NCBI GenBank assembly: GCA_011390205.1
Contig: JAABSX010000005.1
Coordinates: 83,090-147,089, forward strand
DNA length: 64,000 nt
Source of the DNA: Microscillaceae bacterium
GTDB lineage: Bacteria; Bacteroidota; Bacteroidia; Cytophagales; Microscillaceae
Direction of reading: 5' to 3'
The notes under the pieces were generated by a model that did no database searches, had not been told where the DNA came from, and worked only from the letters and a program-made list of their open reading frames with translations. Both the position numbers and the translations under genes were made by a program. Position 1 is the stretch's first letter; every line of letters starts with the position of its first letter. Shown here in pieces: positions 28,086-37,399 of the stretch.

Positions 28086-28991
28086 ATGATACAATCCGAC
28101 AAAACAGATAAACTCTACAAGCTCGATACCTATATTAAATCTGATAAATTTGATGTAGAAGATATGAGCTACTATCAATTATGTATCTCACTGAGCCGCG
28201 AGCATTTTAGATTTTGTGCCATCAATACACTAGACCACCAGTGTCTTTTGCTGCAAGAGTATAGATTTTTTACCCGCTTAGATACTGACGAGCTTCTGAG
28301 CACCCTGAACCGTGTCTATGACAATGACATGTTTTTGAAAGCCAATTTTTGGAAAGGAATTAGCATTATTCAAAAAGAGCAGCCTTTTACCCTTGTGCCT
28401 CAGGCACTCTTTGAAGCAAGTGCACCTGAGAGATACCTACAGCTTGTCAAGCCCAAAACAGACAAAGAATATTTAGTGAGCAATCCACAAGAGCGGCTAG
28501 AGGCAGTCAGCTTATCTTACGTAGATGTCAAAGTAAAACAGTGGTTTGCTCAGACTTATCCTATGCGTGATATTCAATTTGTGCACCAGACTACTGCTTT
28601 TTTGGAAGGAATATACCAGAAATTTCCTCATAGTGAAGGCACTAGCAGCCATATTTTTGTGGAGAACAATCACTTTATGATGGCAATCATCAGAGAAGGA
28701 GAGCTAGAGTTTTGCAATGTGTTCTCTTACCGTGATGCCAATGATTTTATATACTATGCCTTGTTTGTATTTGACGAATTAAGACTCTCTAGAGAAAACA
28801 GCCCACTCTATATCTATGGAAATGTTGACCCTATCTCGGCAATTTACCAAAAGCTCCAAACTTACTTTGGAGCTGTAGAGCTGCTTACAGAAAACCCTGA
28901 ATGGATTAATTTTGAATACCTTTTTGAAGACATTCCCAATTATCACTATTTTGACCTTTACAGCCTTTATTTACTGAGAGATTCTTTGTAA
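28086..28991 (+). CDS. DUF3822 family protein
   Basis: 301 residues matching the Bacteroidota-specific DUF3822 family, which has an actin/hexokinase-like (ASKHA) fold. Recognisable parts are the early LCISLSREHFRFCAIN strand pair, the central VHQTTAFLEGIY, and the second sheet HIFVENNHFMMAIIREG. The function is unknown; in related genomes it is often near coaD or small conserved genes. Its last 25 bases overlap the 3' end of the convergent NUDIX gene. Confidence 0.8.
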   Translation: MIQSDKTDKLYKLDTYIKSDKFDVEDMSYYQLCISLSREHFRFCAINTLDHQCLLLQEYRFFTRLDTDELLSTLNRVYDNDMFLKANFWKGISIIQKEQPFTLVPQALFEASAPERYLQLVKPKTDKEYLVSNPQERLEAVSLSYVDVKVKQWFAQTYPMRDIQFVHQTTAFLEGIYQKFPHSEGTSSHIFVENNHFMMAIIREGELEFCNVFSYRDANDFIYYALFVFDELRLSRENSPLYIYGNVDPISAIYQKLQTYFGAVELLTENPEWINFEYLFEDIPNYHYFDLYSLYLLRDSL

Positions 28992-29647
28992 TCTTGATAA
29001 ACACACCTGATAGACTCATAAGAGTTTTGAAGTGATGCCTCTATCTGTGGGTCTTGCATCCAAGCAAGCTCCTCTATACTTTCAGACTTTTGGGGCTTCA
29101 TCTTAGATTCATCAAGGCAATCCATCGCAAACCATCGGGTTTTTTTCAGAATCTGTGTCCGCCCCATCGTATAGTTGTGCCATGTAGTGCCTATTTTTTC
29201 TCGGATTCTTACTTTCACGTTGCATTCTTCTTCTACTTCACGCAGTGCGGCGGCCCTGAATTTTTCTCCTGCATCTAGTTTTCCCTTAGGAAAATCCCAT
29301 TTTCCTAGACGATACATCAGCAAAAGCTCTTCACTGTTTTTTCGCTTCACCAAACCTCCTGCTGCTTTGAGTATCTTGAAAGAACCCTTCACCATTCGTT
29401 TCACCACCTTAAAATTACTCACCCTTAACTCTATTCTTTTTATTTGCTCAAATTTATGTTCTAGGGTAAGTTGTAGCAGTTCTCTCACATCTTTCTCCTG
29501 TGCATTTTGAATCAAAATAACCCCTCTCAGGTTATTGTATTTGATAATGCTTTCTTTTAAATCCAGTATTATCTCAAAATCAGACGCATTTACGTCTTCT
29601 GTTTGAGGTTTTAGCACAATGTGCATATCATTTATAAAAAGATTCAT
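28967..29647 (-). CDS. NUDIX hydrolase with N-terminal extension
   Basis: 226 residues. Residues 1-100 form an N-terminal domain of unknown type, with the ILIQNAQEKDVRELLQL segment. The NUDIX domain follows with a box at residues 122-144 (Gly122, Glu128, Arg136-Glu137, Glu140-Glu141), in which the last Gly is Asn143. The FPKGKLDAGE segment suggests the diphosphoinositol/Ap4A-type group common in this phylum. It is divergent from pyrE. Confidence 0.9.
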   Translation of the reverse strand: MNLFINDMHIVLKPQTEDVNASDFEIILDLKESIIKYNNLRGVILIQNAQEKDVRELLQLTLEHKFEQIKRIELRVSNFKVVKRMVKGSFKILKAAGGLVKRKNSEELLLMYRLGKWDFPKGKLDAGEKFRAAALREVEEECNVKVRIREKIGTTWHNYTMGRTQILKKTRWFAMDCLDESKMKPQKSESIEELAWMQDPQIEASLQNSYESIRCVYQDYKESLSK

Positions 29648-29657
29648 AGGCTATGCT

Positions 29658-29665
29658 TATATTTG
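29658..29665 (+). promoter_or_regulatory. Possible -7 box for pyrE
   Basis: TATATTTG matches TAnnTTTG, 71 bp upstream of the pyrE ATG. No good -33 element is visible. Confidence 0.35.
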
Positions 29666-29735
29666 TAAGCGATTTTTTAACAAATGCAAAAAAAACACAA
29701 TACTTGATAAATCCTAAATTTTAAGCCTTAATTAT

Positions 29736-30380
29736 ATGACTAATTCTACAAACTTATCCGAAGCTGTTGCCAATATGCTCTTAGATGTACAGGCCGTACA
29801 GTTTAGTTTTAAAAAACCCTTCCAATGGAGTTCGGGCTGGCAATCACCCATTTACTGTGATAGCCGCCTGACCATCTCATACCCTGAGATTAGAAGCCAA
29901 ATCACTCAAGGATTTATCCAACTCATACAAGCACAATTTCCAGATGTAGAAGTCATCGCAGGGGTAGCTACGGCCGGAGTGCCACAGGCTGCATTGCTTG
30001 CAGCACAGCTTCACCTCCCAATGCTGTATGTGCGGGCAAAAGCCAAAGGACACGGGCGAGAAAACTTGATAGAAGGGCTTGTCAAAAAAGGGCAAAAAGC
30101 AGTCTTGATAGAAGATATCTATTCCACGGGCAAAAGCACCATTCAGGCGGCACAAGCACTCAGAGAAGCGGGAATAGAGGTACTGGGTTCTGTAGCCATC
30201 CTTACCTATGGTTTTGAGTTTGCAAAGACACAATTTGAAGAAAATGACCTTCTCTTTTATACCTTGACAGACTATACCAAACTTTTGGTAGAGGTCTTTA
30301 AGCGTGAGGGTGTGAGCGAAGAAACAATGGCTTCTCTGCACGAGTGGCGTAGAAATCCTGAAAAATGGCGACCTGAGTAA
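29736..30380 (+). CDS. pyrE: Orotate phosphoribosyltransferase
   Basis: 214 residues. It converts orotate and PRPP to OMP, the substrate of PyrF. The PRPP-binding motif is VLIEDIYSTGKST, and the catalytic loop region RAKAKGHGRENLIEG carries the conserved lysines. VIAGVATAGVP fits the family. It is a single gene, divergent from the NUDIX gene and followed by a bidirectional terminator shared with fahA. Confidence 0.96.
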   Translation: MTNSTNLSEAVANMLLDVQAVQFSFKKPFQWSSGWQSPIYCDSRLTISYPEIRSQITQGFIQLIQAQFPDVEVIAGVATAGVPQAALLAAQLHLPMLYVRAKAKGHGRENLIEGLVKKGQKAVLIEDIYSTGKSTIQAAQALREAGIEVLGSVAILTYGFEFAKTQFEENDLLFYTLTDYTKLLVEVFKREGVSEETMASLHEWRRNPEKWRPE

Positions 30381-30412
30381 GTATTTATTTTTTTGTGAAA
30401 TACTGTAAATAA

Positions 30413-30462
30413 CAAAGGCTTCTCCCTTTTCAGCCTACTCTGCTGAGGGGGGGAAGCCTTTG
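30413..30462. terminator. Bidirectional terminator between pyrE and fahA
   Basis: CAAAGGCTTC pairs with GAAGCCTTTG, and the stem can extend to 14 bp with one G-U pair. An inner CAGC/GCTG hairpin lies in the loop. It sits between two convergent stop codons. Confidence 0.75.
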
Positions 30463-30477
30463 CTTCTCTAAAACTGA

Positions 30478-31731
30478 TTACTCCGCAGGCAAAATCTTTC
30501 CGCTGACTTCTCCAAAACCCACTCTGATGCCTTCTTTCTCAGCAAAACCTCTCAGGGTAAGGGTATCACGGTCTTGGATAAACCTTCGCTCAGTGCCATC
30601 AGGCATAGTGATGGGCTTTGTGCCTCGCCAAGTAAGCTCTAGCATAGAGCCGTAGCTGCTTGGCTCTTTTCCGCTAATCGTGCCTGAAGCACACATATCA
30701 CCCACATTAAAATTACAACCATTGACACTGTGGTGGGCCAACTGCTGGCACATATTCCAGTACATATATTTAAAGTTGCTTTTAGAAATGATTTTTTCCT
30801 CTCCACCCTCAGGCTTAAGCCCTACTTCTAGCTGTATGTCATAGTTTTTTAGACCCTCAGATTTAAGATAATCCAGCACTTCGGGCTCTTGGGCAGGGCC
30901 AGACACACGAAATGGCTCAAGGGCTTCTAGTGGCACAAGCCAAGGAGAGATAGAGGAAGCAAAACTTTTGGCAAGGAAAGGTCCTAAGGGTACATACTCC
31001 CATTTTTGAATATCTCTAGCTGACCAATCATTGAAAAGTACCATTCCAAAGATGTATTCTTCGGCCTGAGAAGTAGTGATTCTTTCGCCTAGTTGCGTAC
31101 TTTTACCTACCACAAAGGCCATTTCTAGCTCAAAATCTAACAAACGACAGGGTTGAAAAGTAGGCATTTCGGCATCATCTGCTTTGCTCTGCCCCCAAGG
31201 GCGGCGAATCTCTGTGCCCGAAATCACAATAGAACTTGCACGCCCATGATAGCCCACAGGTAAGTGCCTCCAGTTGGGCAAAAGGGCATTTTCGGGGTCT
31301 CTAAACATTGTCCCGACATTGGTGGCATGCTCTATGCTAGAATAAAAATCTGTGTAATCTCCTATCTTGACAGGCAAGTGCATCTTCACTTCTGATTGTG
31401 GCAAAAGGACTTTTTTAGAATGCTTGACTAGTTCTGTTTCCTCTTTACTCAGTAGTTGGGTGAGTTTTTGTCTAATGGCAGAGGTAAGTGATTTTCCCAG
31501 AGCGATAAAATCGTTTAAAAATTCTGCTTCAAAAAATCCTTTTGCCAACTTGAATTCATCCAAAAAGCCTAGTTCTTGAACCTTTGCCAAATCAAGCACC
31601 TCGTTGCCAATCGCTACGCCTATTCGCTTGCTGTGCTGAGGGCTTGAAAAAATACCATAAGGCAGGTTATAAATAGAGAAATCACTTTGGGCAGGCACAT
31701 CTACCCAAGATTTGAAAGCTACATCATTCAT
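30478..31731 (-). CDS. fahA: Fumarylacetoacetase
   Basis: 417 residues, the usual full length. It cleaves fumarylacetoacetate to fumarate and acetoacetate, the last step of tyrosine and homogentisate breakdown. Typical segments are VGYHGRASSIVISG, the metal-binding DFELEMAFVVG, and the catalytic-region NDWSARDIQKWEYVPLGPF. Neither homogentisate dioxygenase nor any other tyrosine catabolic gene is adjacent, so the pathway is dispersed. Confidence 0.96.
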   Translation of the reverse strand: MNDVAFKSWVDVPAQSDFSIYNLPYGIFSSPQHSKRIGVAIGNEVLDLAKVQELGFLDEFKLAKGFFEAEFLNDFIALGKSLTSAIRQKLTQLLSKEETELVKHSKKVLLPQSEVKMHLPVKIGDYTDFYSSIEHATNVGTMFRDPENALLPNWRHLPVGYHGRASSIVISGTEIRRPWGQSKADDAEMPTFQPCRLLDFELEMAFVVGKSTQLGERITTSQAEEYIFGMVLFNDWSARDIQKWEYVPLGPFLAKSFASSISPWLVPLEALEPFRVSGPAQEPEVLDYLKSEGLKNYDIQLEVGLKPEGGEEKIISKSNFKYMYWNMCQQLAHHSVNGCNFNVGDMCASGTISGKEPSSYGSMLELTWRGTKPITMPDGTERRFIQDRDTLTLRGFAEKEGIRVGFGEVSGKILPAE

Positions 31732-31818
31732 TGTTTTTTAATTTTAGGTTGCTTAAATATACTTGAAATCATACAAAATAACTAGCCAAAGGCATTGTTT
31801 GCCGCATTGCCCCTGTGA

Positions 31819-32670
31819 TTAGACCCCAAAAATCACATTGTCAAGCAGCCTTACCTCTCCTAAATAAGCTGCTATACACAGGGCTACTTCTTTGACATTG
31901 TCTAGGTTTTCAATCGGAAGCAAGGTAAATCTATCGACTATCTCAAAATACTCTATCCTCAGGCCCGCCTCTTCAAAATGCTTGTGTACTAGGTTTTTTA
32001 TTTCCTCAATGCTGTTTTTTCGGACCTGAATAACTTCTCTAGCACTGAAAAGTGTATCAGGGATGAGCTTAGCCGCTATCCGCTCTGAGGGAGAGAGGCG
32101 GCGGTTTCGTGAAGACATGGCCAGCCCGTCTTCTTCACGGATGGTAGGGCAGATGACCAGCTCTAGGTCAAAGGCAAGGTCTTGGACAAGGCGATGGATA
32201 ATGCGTGTTTGTTGTAAATCCTTTTGCCCAAAATAAGCACGGGTAGGCTTTACAAGGTGAAATAACTTAGAAACCACCATAGCGACACCATTGAAATGCC
32301 CTGGCCTAAAATGCCCCTCCATGACCTGCTCCAGGTAGCCAAAATCAAATTTGAGCAGGGCAGGCGCAGGATACATCACTTGGTCATTGGGCAAAAAGAC
32401 GTGCAAATTGCTGAATTTTTGGAGCTGTGCAAGGTCATTTTCAAAATCTCTAGGATATTTTGCCAAGTCTTGGGCATTGTTAAACTGTGTAGGGTTTACA
32501 TAAATGCTACAAATCACTTGGTCATTTTCCTGAAGGGCTCTTTCTATAAGTGCCAGATGCCCCTGATGCAAAGCACCCATAGTAGGCACGAAACCCAGTG
32601 AAAGCCCACTTTGGAGAAGTGATTGACGAAAAGAATGCAGCGTAGATAAATTTTCAAAAACTTGTAACAT
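31819..32670 (-). CDS. panC: Pantothenate synthetase
   Basis: 283 residues. It joins pantoate and beta-alanine using ATP to make pantothenate. Motifs are FVPTMGALHQGH (the HIGH-type nucleotide site), GHFRPGHFNGVAMVV, YFGQKDLQQ and SSRNRRLS (the KMSKS-like loop). It is divergent from the glycogen-synthase-like gene, a neighbourhood commonly seen in Bacteroidota with panD. Confidence 0.97.
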   Translation of the reverse strand: MLQVFENLSTLHSFRQSLLQSGLSLGFVPTMGALHQGHLALIERALQENDQVICSIYVNPTQFNNAQDLAKYPRDFENDLAQLQKFSNLHVFLPNDQVMYPAPALLKFDFGYLEQVMEGHFRPGHFNGVAMVVSKLFHLVKPTRAYFGQKDLQQTRIIHRLVQDLAFDLELVICPTIREEDGLAMSSRNRRLSPSERIAAKLIPDTLFSAREVIQVRKNSIEEIKNLVHKHFEEAGLRIEYFEIVDRFTLLPIENLDNVKEVALCIAAYLGEVRLLDNVIFGV

Positions 32671-32698
32671 ACATCTATCAATAAATTTACAAATGCCT

Positions 32699-32706
32699 CA
32701 AAGCTA
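32699..32706 (-). promoter_or_regulatory. Likely -7 box for panC
   Basis: Read on the minus strand this is TAGCTTTG, matching TAnnTTTG, about 30 bp upstream of the panC start. Confidence 0.5.
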
Positions 32707-32746
32707 GTGATATATGACTAAAAATAGAAATCTTATATTTTTTTTG

Positions 32747-32754
32747 TAATTTTG
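32747..32754 (+). promoter_or_regulatory. Likely -7 box for the glycogen-synthase-like gene
   Basis: TAATTTTG matches TAnnTTTG and lies 38 bp upstream of the ATG at 32792. Confidence 0.5.
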
Positions 32755-32791
32755 CAATCTATTTTAAATGTGATTCTAAATCTTATCGAGA

Positions 32792-33610
32792 ATGCAAAAA
32801 CTCCGAATACTGTATGTAGCCAGTGAAATCAAACCCTTTCTTAAACTCTCTAAAGTGGCTCAGTTGGTTCGCCGATTACCCCAGGCAATGCAGGAGAAAG
32901 GCATGGAAATCCGTATCCTTATCCCTCGCTTTGGTACTATTAATGAAAGAAAAAACCGCCTACACGAAGTAGTGAGGCTTTCGGGTATCAATATCTCAGT
33001 AGGAGATGAAGAACGCCCACTCGTGATTAAAGTGGCATCTATCCCCACTGCCAAGCTTCAAGTCTATTTTATAGACAATGAAGACCTCTTCCACCGCAAG
33101 GCAGTCTTCAAAGACAAAGAAGGGAAATTCTTTGAAGATAATGATGACCGTGCCATATTTTTTTGCAAAGGTGTGCTAGAAACCGTCAAAAAACTAGGCT
33201 GGCCACCAGATGTAGTGCACTGCCACGACTGGATGAGCGCTTTGATTCCGATGTATCTAAAAACTGCCTACCTCAAAGAACCGACTTTCCAGAATACTAA
33301 ATCCGTCTTCACAGTCTATGACAATGAGTTTGAGCATCAGTTTGGAGATGATTTCTTTGATAAAGTAAGAATGACAGACATAGACCCTGAGAATATCCCT
33401 TCTCTTGCTTCTAAAGATTATGATGCTTTCATCAAAACAGGTCTTAAGTATGCCGATGCCGTTACGAAAGCAGAAGATACTTATTCAGAAAAAACCCAAA
33501 ACTTATTATCTATATCCGAAACCGAACGTGAAATTAGTACCATCCATGAAACTACTGAGTTTTCAGAACTTTATTACCAACTCTATAACGAACTGGCAAG
33601 TGTTGACTAG
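32792..33610 (+). CDS. Glycogen/starch synthase-like protein, N-terminal half only
   Basis: 272 residues corresponding to the N-terminal Rossmann domain of GT5 glycogen synthases, starting LRILYVASEIKPF. The family's ADP-glucose motif K-T-G-G-L is replaced by KLSKVAQLV, and no C-terminal nucleotide-sugar domain is encoded. VVHCHDWMSALIPMYL is retained. Proteins of this short type are known next to panC and DUF4270 genes in Bacteroidota and are often labelled glycogen synthase, but real synthase activity is doubtful. The stop is 7 bp from the next start. Confidence 0.85.
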   Translation: MQKLRILYVASEIKPFLKLSKVAQLVRRLPQAMQEKGMEIRILIPRFGTINERKNRLHEVVRLSGINISVGDEERPLVIKVASIPTAKLQVYFIDNEDLFHRKAVFKDKEGKFFEDNDDRAIFFCKGVLETVKKLGWPPDVVHCHDWMSALIPMYLKTAYLKEPTFQNTKSVFTVYDNEFEHQFGDDFFDKVRMTDIDPENIPSLASKDYDAFIKTGLKYADAVTKAEDTYSEKTQNLLSISETEREISTIHETTEFSELYYQLYNELASVD

Positions 33611-33617
33611 AATCCAT

Positions 33618-34937
33618 ATGCGTTTTATGTTGATTTTAATGGGGCTTTTAGGTGTATTTGCCTGTGAAGAGTCCAGAGAGATTGGCTTCGGGCTTATCCC
33701 TCGTGATGAGGTCGGTGTCTTTTTTACAGATACGCTCTCGATAGAGGCTTCCACTGTGCTGGGCTATGTCAATAGCACCAATACATCTACAATGCTTGCA
33801 GGAAGATACAAAGACACGCAGTTAGGAGACATCACCGCAAAGTCTTACTTTCAGTTGGTGGCAGATACACTGTCTTTACTAAAACTAACAGAGACAAGCA
33901 CGCTGTCTTATGATTCGCTGGTGCTCAATCTGAACTTTAATTACTTGTATGGAAATATAGCAGCTTCCCAGACTTTTAGCCTGCACGAGCTGACAGAAGA
34001 CATACAAAATGAAGTGATTTACACCAATCAGAGTAGTGTGGCTTACAATCCTACGCCTGCTTATACTTTTACGGTAAAAGGTGAAGATTTACGAGCATCA
34101 CCTGCTTATCGGATACGATTAAGTGATGTGCTAGGGCAGCAGCTATTCAATGCGGCCGAAAGTAACCAATCTCGGGCAGATTTCTTGAATAGCTTCAAAG
34201 GTTATGCCCTCGTATCACAAGCTACTGAGGGCGAGGATGTCTTCGTGGTGGGGCTAAATACGAGTGCGATTGCTTCTAGGATGAATCTACACTACAGCGA
34301 AATCTCAAGCACAAGCACCACCAACCGTATTTTTGGTTTTTTCTTAAGCATAGGCAGAAGGTTTAATCAGGTAGTGAGTGATAGAAGTAGTACCCTCTTG
34401 GGAAATAGCTTAGGAAATACATATGATGAAGTAGGCATTACAGACACTGATAGCCTTTGCTTTGTGCAATCAGGTGTAGGTCTTCAGAGCAAAATCACTT
34501 TCCCATATTTGCAAAGCCTGAGCAGCCAAGGCAACATCGCCATTAACCGTGCAGAGCTTATTATCAAAGTAGCCCCTGGAAGTACCGAAGAGTTTGACGA
34601 GCCTCAGGGCTTGATTCTTTATGAATCTGATGAAAGCAACCAAGTACTCAAAACCAACGTCAATCAAACAGACTTTGATTTGATTGTGCAGCAAGAAGGA
34701 CGTAACCCTTTTGGCTTTGAAGCACCTCTGGTGATTAGTTATAATGAACGCAGTGAAGAGTATAGGGCTGACATTACTACCTATTTGCAGCTTTTATATA
34801 CAGGTGCGAAGAGCAATAAATCTCTCTTAATCTCACCTACTGAACTGAGTGCAAGGGTGAATCGTCTTATTCTAAATGCACAAAAAAGTAGCCCCTTTTC
34901 TATGAAATTAAGGGTCTTTTATTCTGTATTTAATTAA
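33618..34937 (+). CDS. DUF4270 family outer-membrane lipoprotein
   Basis: 439 residues from the ATG at 33618; the frame runs far upstream inside the previous gene, but this ATG begins a lipoprotein signal (LILMGLLGVFAC, lipid-bearing Cys). The mature protein is beta-rich with the DUF4270 opening (IGFGLIPRDEVGVFFTDTLSIEASTV, in part) and evenly spaced strand motifs. The family is restricted to Bacteroidota; its function is unknown. It is translationally close-coupled to the glycogen-synthase-like gene. Confidence 0.85.
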   Translation: MRFMLILMGLLGVFACEESREIGFGLIPRDEVGVFFTDTLSIEASTVLGYVNSTNTSTMLAGRYKDTQLGDITAKSYFQLVADTLSLLKLTETSTLSYDSLVLNLNFNYLYGNIAASQTFSLHELTEDIQNEVIYTNQSSVAYNPTPAYTFTVKGEDLRASPAYRIRLSDVLGQQLFNAAESNQSRADFLNSFKGYALVSQATEGEDVFVVGLNTSAIASRMNLHYSEISSTSTTNRIFGFFLSIGRRFNQVVSDRSSTLLGNSLGNTYDEVGITDTDSLCFVQSGVGLQSKITFPYLQSLSSQGNIAINRAELIIKVAPGSTEEFDEPQGLILYESDESNQVLKTNVNQTDFDLIVQQEGRNPFGFEAPLVISYNERSEEYRADITTYLQLLYTGAKSNKSLLISPTELSARVNRLILNAQKSSPFSMKLRVFYSVFN

Positions 34938-35203
34938 TCAGCAGGGGCTACTCTTACAAGCCTCTTTGCTTGAAATAGGGTAATCTTTATGCTGTATTTA
35001 AAATTAGCAGTTGATAACTAGGTTGCTTGTATTTTGCCGAAATAGCTACAAAATGAGGTATGTCGAGAGAAGACAATCCGCCTAGTTATTCTTATTCAAT
35101 ATTCTGAAATGCCATCAATCTATCATTCGTTTTTAATCCTACAGCATCGGCAAAGTCAAAAACAAGGATTGTACATAACTTCTAATCTTTTAATATTTTT
35201 TTT

Positions 35204-37039
35204 ATGTGTGGAATTGTAGCTTATACAGGATACAGAAATGCTTATCCAGTTATCTTAAAAGGTCTAAAACGCTTAGAATATCGTGGATATGACAGTGCAG
35301 GAGTTGCCCTCCTCAATGGCTCTTTGCAAGTCTATAAAAAACAAGGTAAAGTAAATGACCTAGAAGAGAAACTTCATGAACTGGCACTGCACGGGCATAC
35401 AGGCATAGGGCACACACGCTGGGCTACACACGGAGAGCCCAATGATGTAAATGCACACCCTCATTTCTCTTCTAACAATACCATCGTGCTGATACACAAT
35501 GGAATCATCGAGAATTATGCAGTCATCAAAGAAGATTTGCTCAATAAAGGCTATTCTTTTAGAAGCGAAACCGATTCGGAGGTGTTGGCTACATTCATAG
35601 AAGACATTTATACACATACCAAGACGAACCTAGAAGAGGCCACTCGACTTGCCTTGCAAAAGGTAGTAGGGGCTTATGCCATCGTAGTGATGGCAGTAGA
35701 AGAGCCTGGCACACTGGTAGCCGCCCGAAAAGGCAGCCCTCTGGTCATCGGGATAGGTAAAGATGAGTATTTTGTGGCATCAGACGCAACCCCTATCATA
35801 GAATATACCAATGAAGTGGTCTATCTGGATGACCACGAAATCGCTGTCATTAAAGATAAGACATTGAGTATTCGTAACTTGGACTCTATCTCCAAACGCC
35901 CCTACATTCATAAACTTGACCTAGAGCTAGAAGCTATAGAAAAAGGGGGCTTTGAGCACTTTATGCTTAAAGAAATTTTTGAGCAGCCTAAATCTGTAGC
36001 AGACAGTATGCGTGGGCGAATCAAAGCAAGCACAGGTACGCTGCAGCTTGGGGGACTTACCGAGTATTTTAATAGGCTTTTGAGTGCTGACCGTATGGTT
36101 TTTGTGGCTTGTGGCACTTCATGGCATGCTGGCCTAGTAGCGGAGTATCTCTTCGAAGAGCTTGCCCGCATCCCTGTAGAAGTAGAATATGCCTCCGAAT
36201 TTAGATACAGAAACCCCATCATCAGAGAGAATGATGTAGTCATAGCCATCTCCCAATCAGGTGAAACAGCCGATACATTGGCTGCCATAGAGCTTGCCAA
36301 ATCAAAGGGAGCCATTATTTTTGGTATCTGTAACTCCGTAGGCTCTTCTATCCCTCGTGCTACACACGCAGGAGCCTACATCCACGCAGGCCCTGAGATA
36401 GGTGTAGCAAGTACCAAGGCTTTTACGGGGCAAATTACAGTGCTCACAATGATGGCACTGCTGATAGCTTACCGCAAAGGAACTATCTCAGAGAGAACAT
36501 ACCGCAAGATACTCGTAGAGCTGGAGCTTATCCCTTCTAAAATAGCAGAAGCCCTCAAACTCAATGAGCAAATCAAATACATCGCTGATGAGTTTAAAGA
36601 TGCTCGTAACTTCTTATACCTTGGGCGAGGCTATAACTTCCCTGTGGCGCTTGAGGGTGCATTAAAACTCAAAGAAATATCTTACATCCACGCAGAGGGC
36701 TACCCTGCTGCTGAGATGAAGCACGGCCCTATCGCTCTGATAGATGAGGAAATGCCCGTTGTGGTCATTGCTACTGATGACAGCAGCTACGAAAAAATCG
36801 TGTCTAACATCCAAGAAGTCAAAGCCCGAAAAGGGAAGGTAATCGCCATCGTAACGGAGGGGGATACGCTCATCAAAAAAATGGCTGATTTTGTCATTGA
36901 AATTCCTAAAACCCATGAGGCATTGGTGCCTTTGATTTCTGTGATTCCTCTTCAGTTACTTTCTTACCATATTGCTGTATTGAGAGGCTGTAATGTAGAT
37001 CAGCCCCGAAACCTTGCCAAATCTGTAACAGTAGAATAA
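35204..37039 (+). CDS. glmS: Glutamine-fructose-6-phosphate aminotransferase (isomerizing)
   Basis: 611 residues, full length. It makes glucosamine-6-phosphate from fructose-6-phosphate and glutamine for peptidoglycan and lipid A. Met-Cys2 is the glutaminase nucleophile (MCGIVAYTG, then YRGYDSAG). Two SIS domains follow (SQSGETADT; GRGYNFPVALEGALKLKE), and the C-terminus NLAKSVTVE is diagnostic. No glmS ribozyme-like leader is evident in the 266-bp upstream gap. It ends in a strong terminator. Confidence 0.98.
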   Translation: MCGIVAYTGYRNAYPVILKGLKRLEYRGYDSAGVALLNGSLQVYKKQGKVNDLEEKLHELALHGHTGIGHTRWATHGEPNDVNAHPHFSSNNTIVLIHNGIIENYAVIKEDLLNKGYSFRSETDSEVLATFIEDIYTHTKTNLEEATRLALQKVVGAYAIVVMAVEEPGTLVAARKGSPLVIGIGKDEYFVASDATPIIEYTNEVVYLDDHEIAVIKDKTLSIRNLDSISKRPYIHKLDLELEAIEKGGFEHFMLKEIFEQPKSVADSMRGRIKASTGTLQLGGLTEYFNRLLSADRMVFVACGTSWHAGLVAEYLFEELARIPVEVEYASEFRYRNPIIRENDVVIAISQSGETADTLAAIELAKSKGAIIFGICNSVGSSIPRATHAGAYIHAGPEIGVASTKAFTGQITVLTMMALLIAYRKGTISERTYRKILVELELIPSKIAEALKLNEQIKYIADEFKDARNFLYLGRGYNFPVALEGALKLKEISYIHAEGYPAAEMKHGPIALIDEEMPVVVIATDDSSYEKIVSNIQEVKARKGKVIAIVTEGDTLIKKMADFVIEIPKTHEALVPLISVIPLQLLSYHIAVLRGCNVDQPRNLAKSVTVE

Positions 37040-37060
37040 ATATAAATAGCCACAAATTTA

Positions 37061-37100
37061 AAAAAAACACCATGAATGCATCATTCAGGGTGTTTTTTTA
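37061..37100 (+). terminator. Rho-independent terminator of glmS
   Basis: A-rich AAAAAACACC pairs with GGTGTTTTTT, with an inner TGAATG/CATTCA stem and a CAT loop, ending in a run of seven T. Confidence 0.9.
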
Positions 37101-37399
37101 GCTTGTATGGATAGCCTTTTGCTCTATTTTGTCATGCCCTAGGCATCTGCTTTGCTGCGTAGCCCTTTCGGTACACCTTCAGATTCCTACGGAATGGTAA
37201 GGACTGTTTTGTCATGTCGAAGGCTCATTCTGGTCAGAACGTCTTGCTGCACAACGCCAACGGGAGACCTCCTCCCATCTCAATTATATTTTGATAAATA
37301 ACCTTTTTGTTATCTATCTTCACGGCACACCTTAGACCAGTAGGCGCCTTTAATCAGTGAGGGTAGTCTCGCTGCACTTAGACTACGCACAACTAGGGG
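37101..37399. repeat. Repeat-bearing non-coding island
   Basis: No credible gene is present. It holds several short hairpins: ATTCC/GGAAT at 37183-37195, GGGAG/CTCCC near 37262-37276, GATAAATAAC/GTTATCTATC at 37293-37317, and GTAGTCT/AGACTAC at 37363-37386. A 23-base stretch at 37224-37246 recurs in inverted orientation at 62962-62984 with one mismatch. The content differs from the flanking genes and resembles the dispersed intergenic repeats of Bacteroidota. Confidence 0.6.
37363..37386. repeat. Hairpin repeat, copy A (loop CGCTGCACT)
   Basis: GTAGTCT (37363-37369) pairs with AGACTAC (37380-37386) around the loop CGCTGCACTT. A second copy at 63211-63242 keeps the loop core but has a different, still perfectly paired stem. 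Confidence 0.6.

Noticed and set aside
34938..35203. glmS ribozyme upstream of glmS
   Set aside because: No recognisable ribozyme core was seen in the leader, and the element is typical of Firmicutes.
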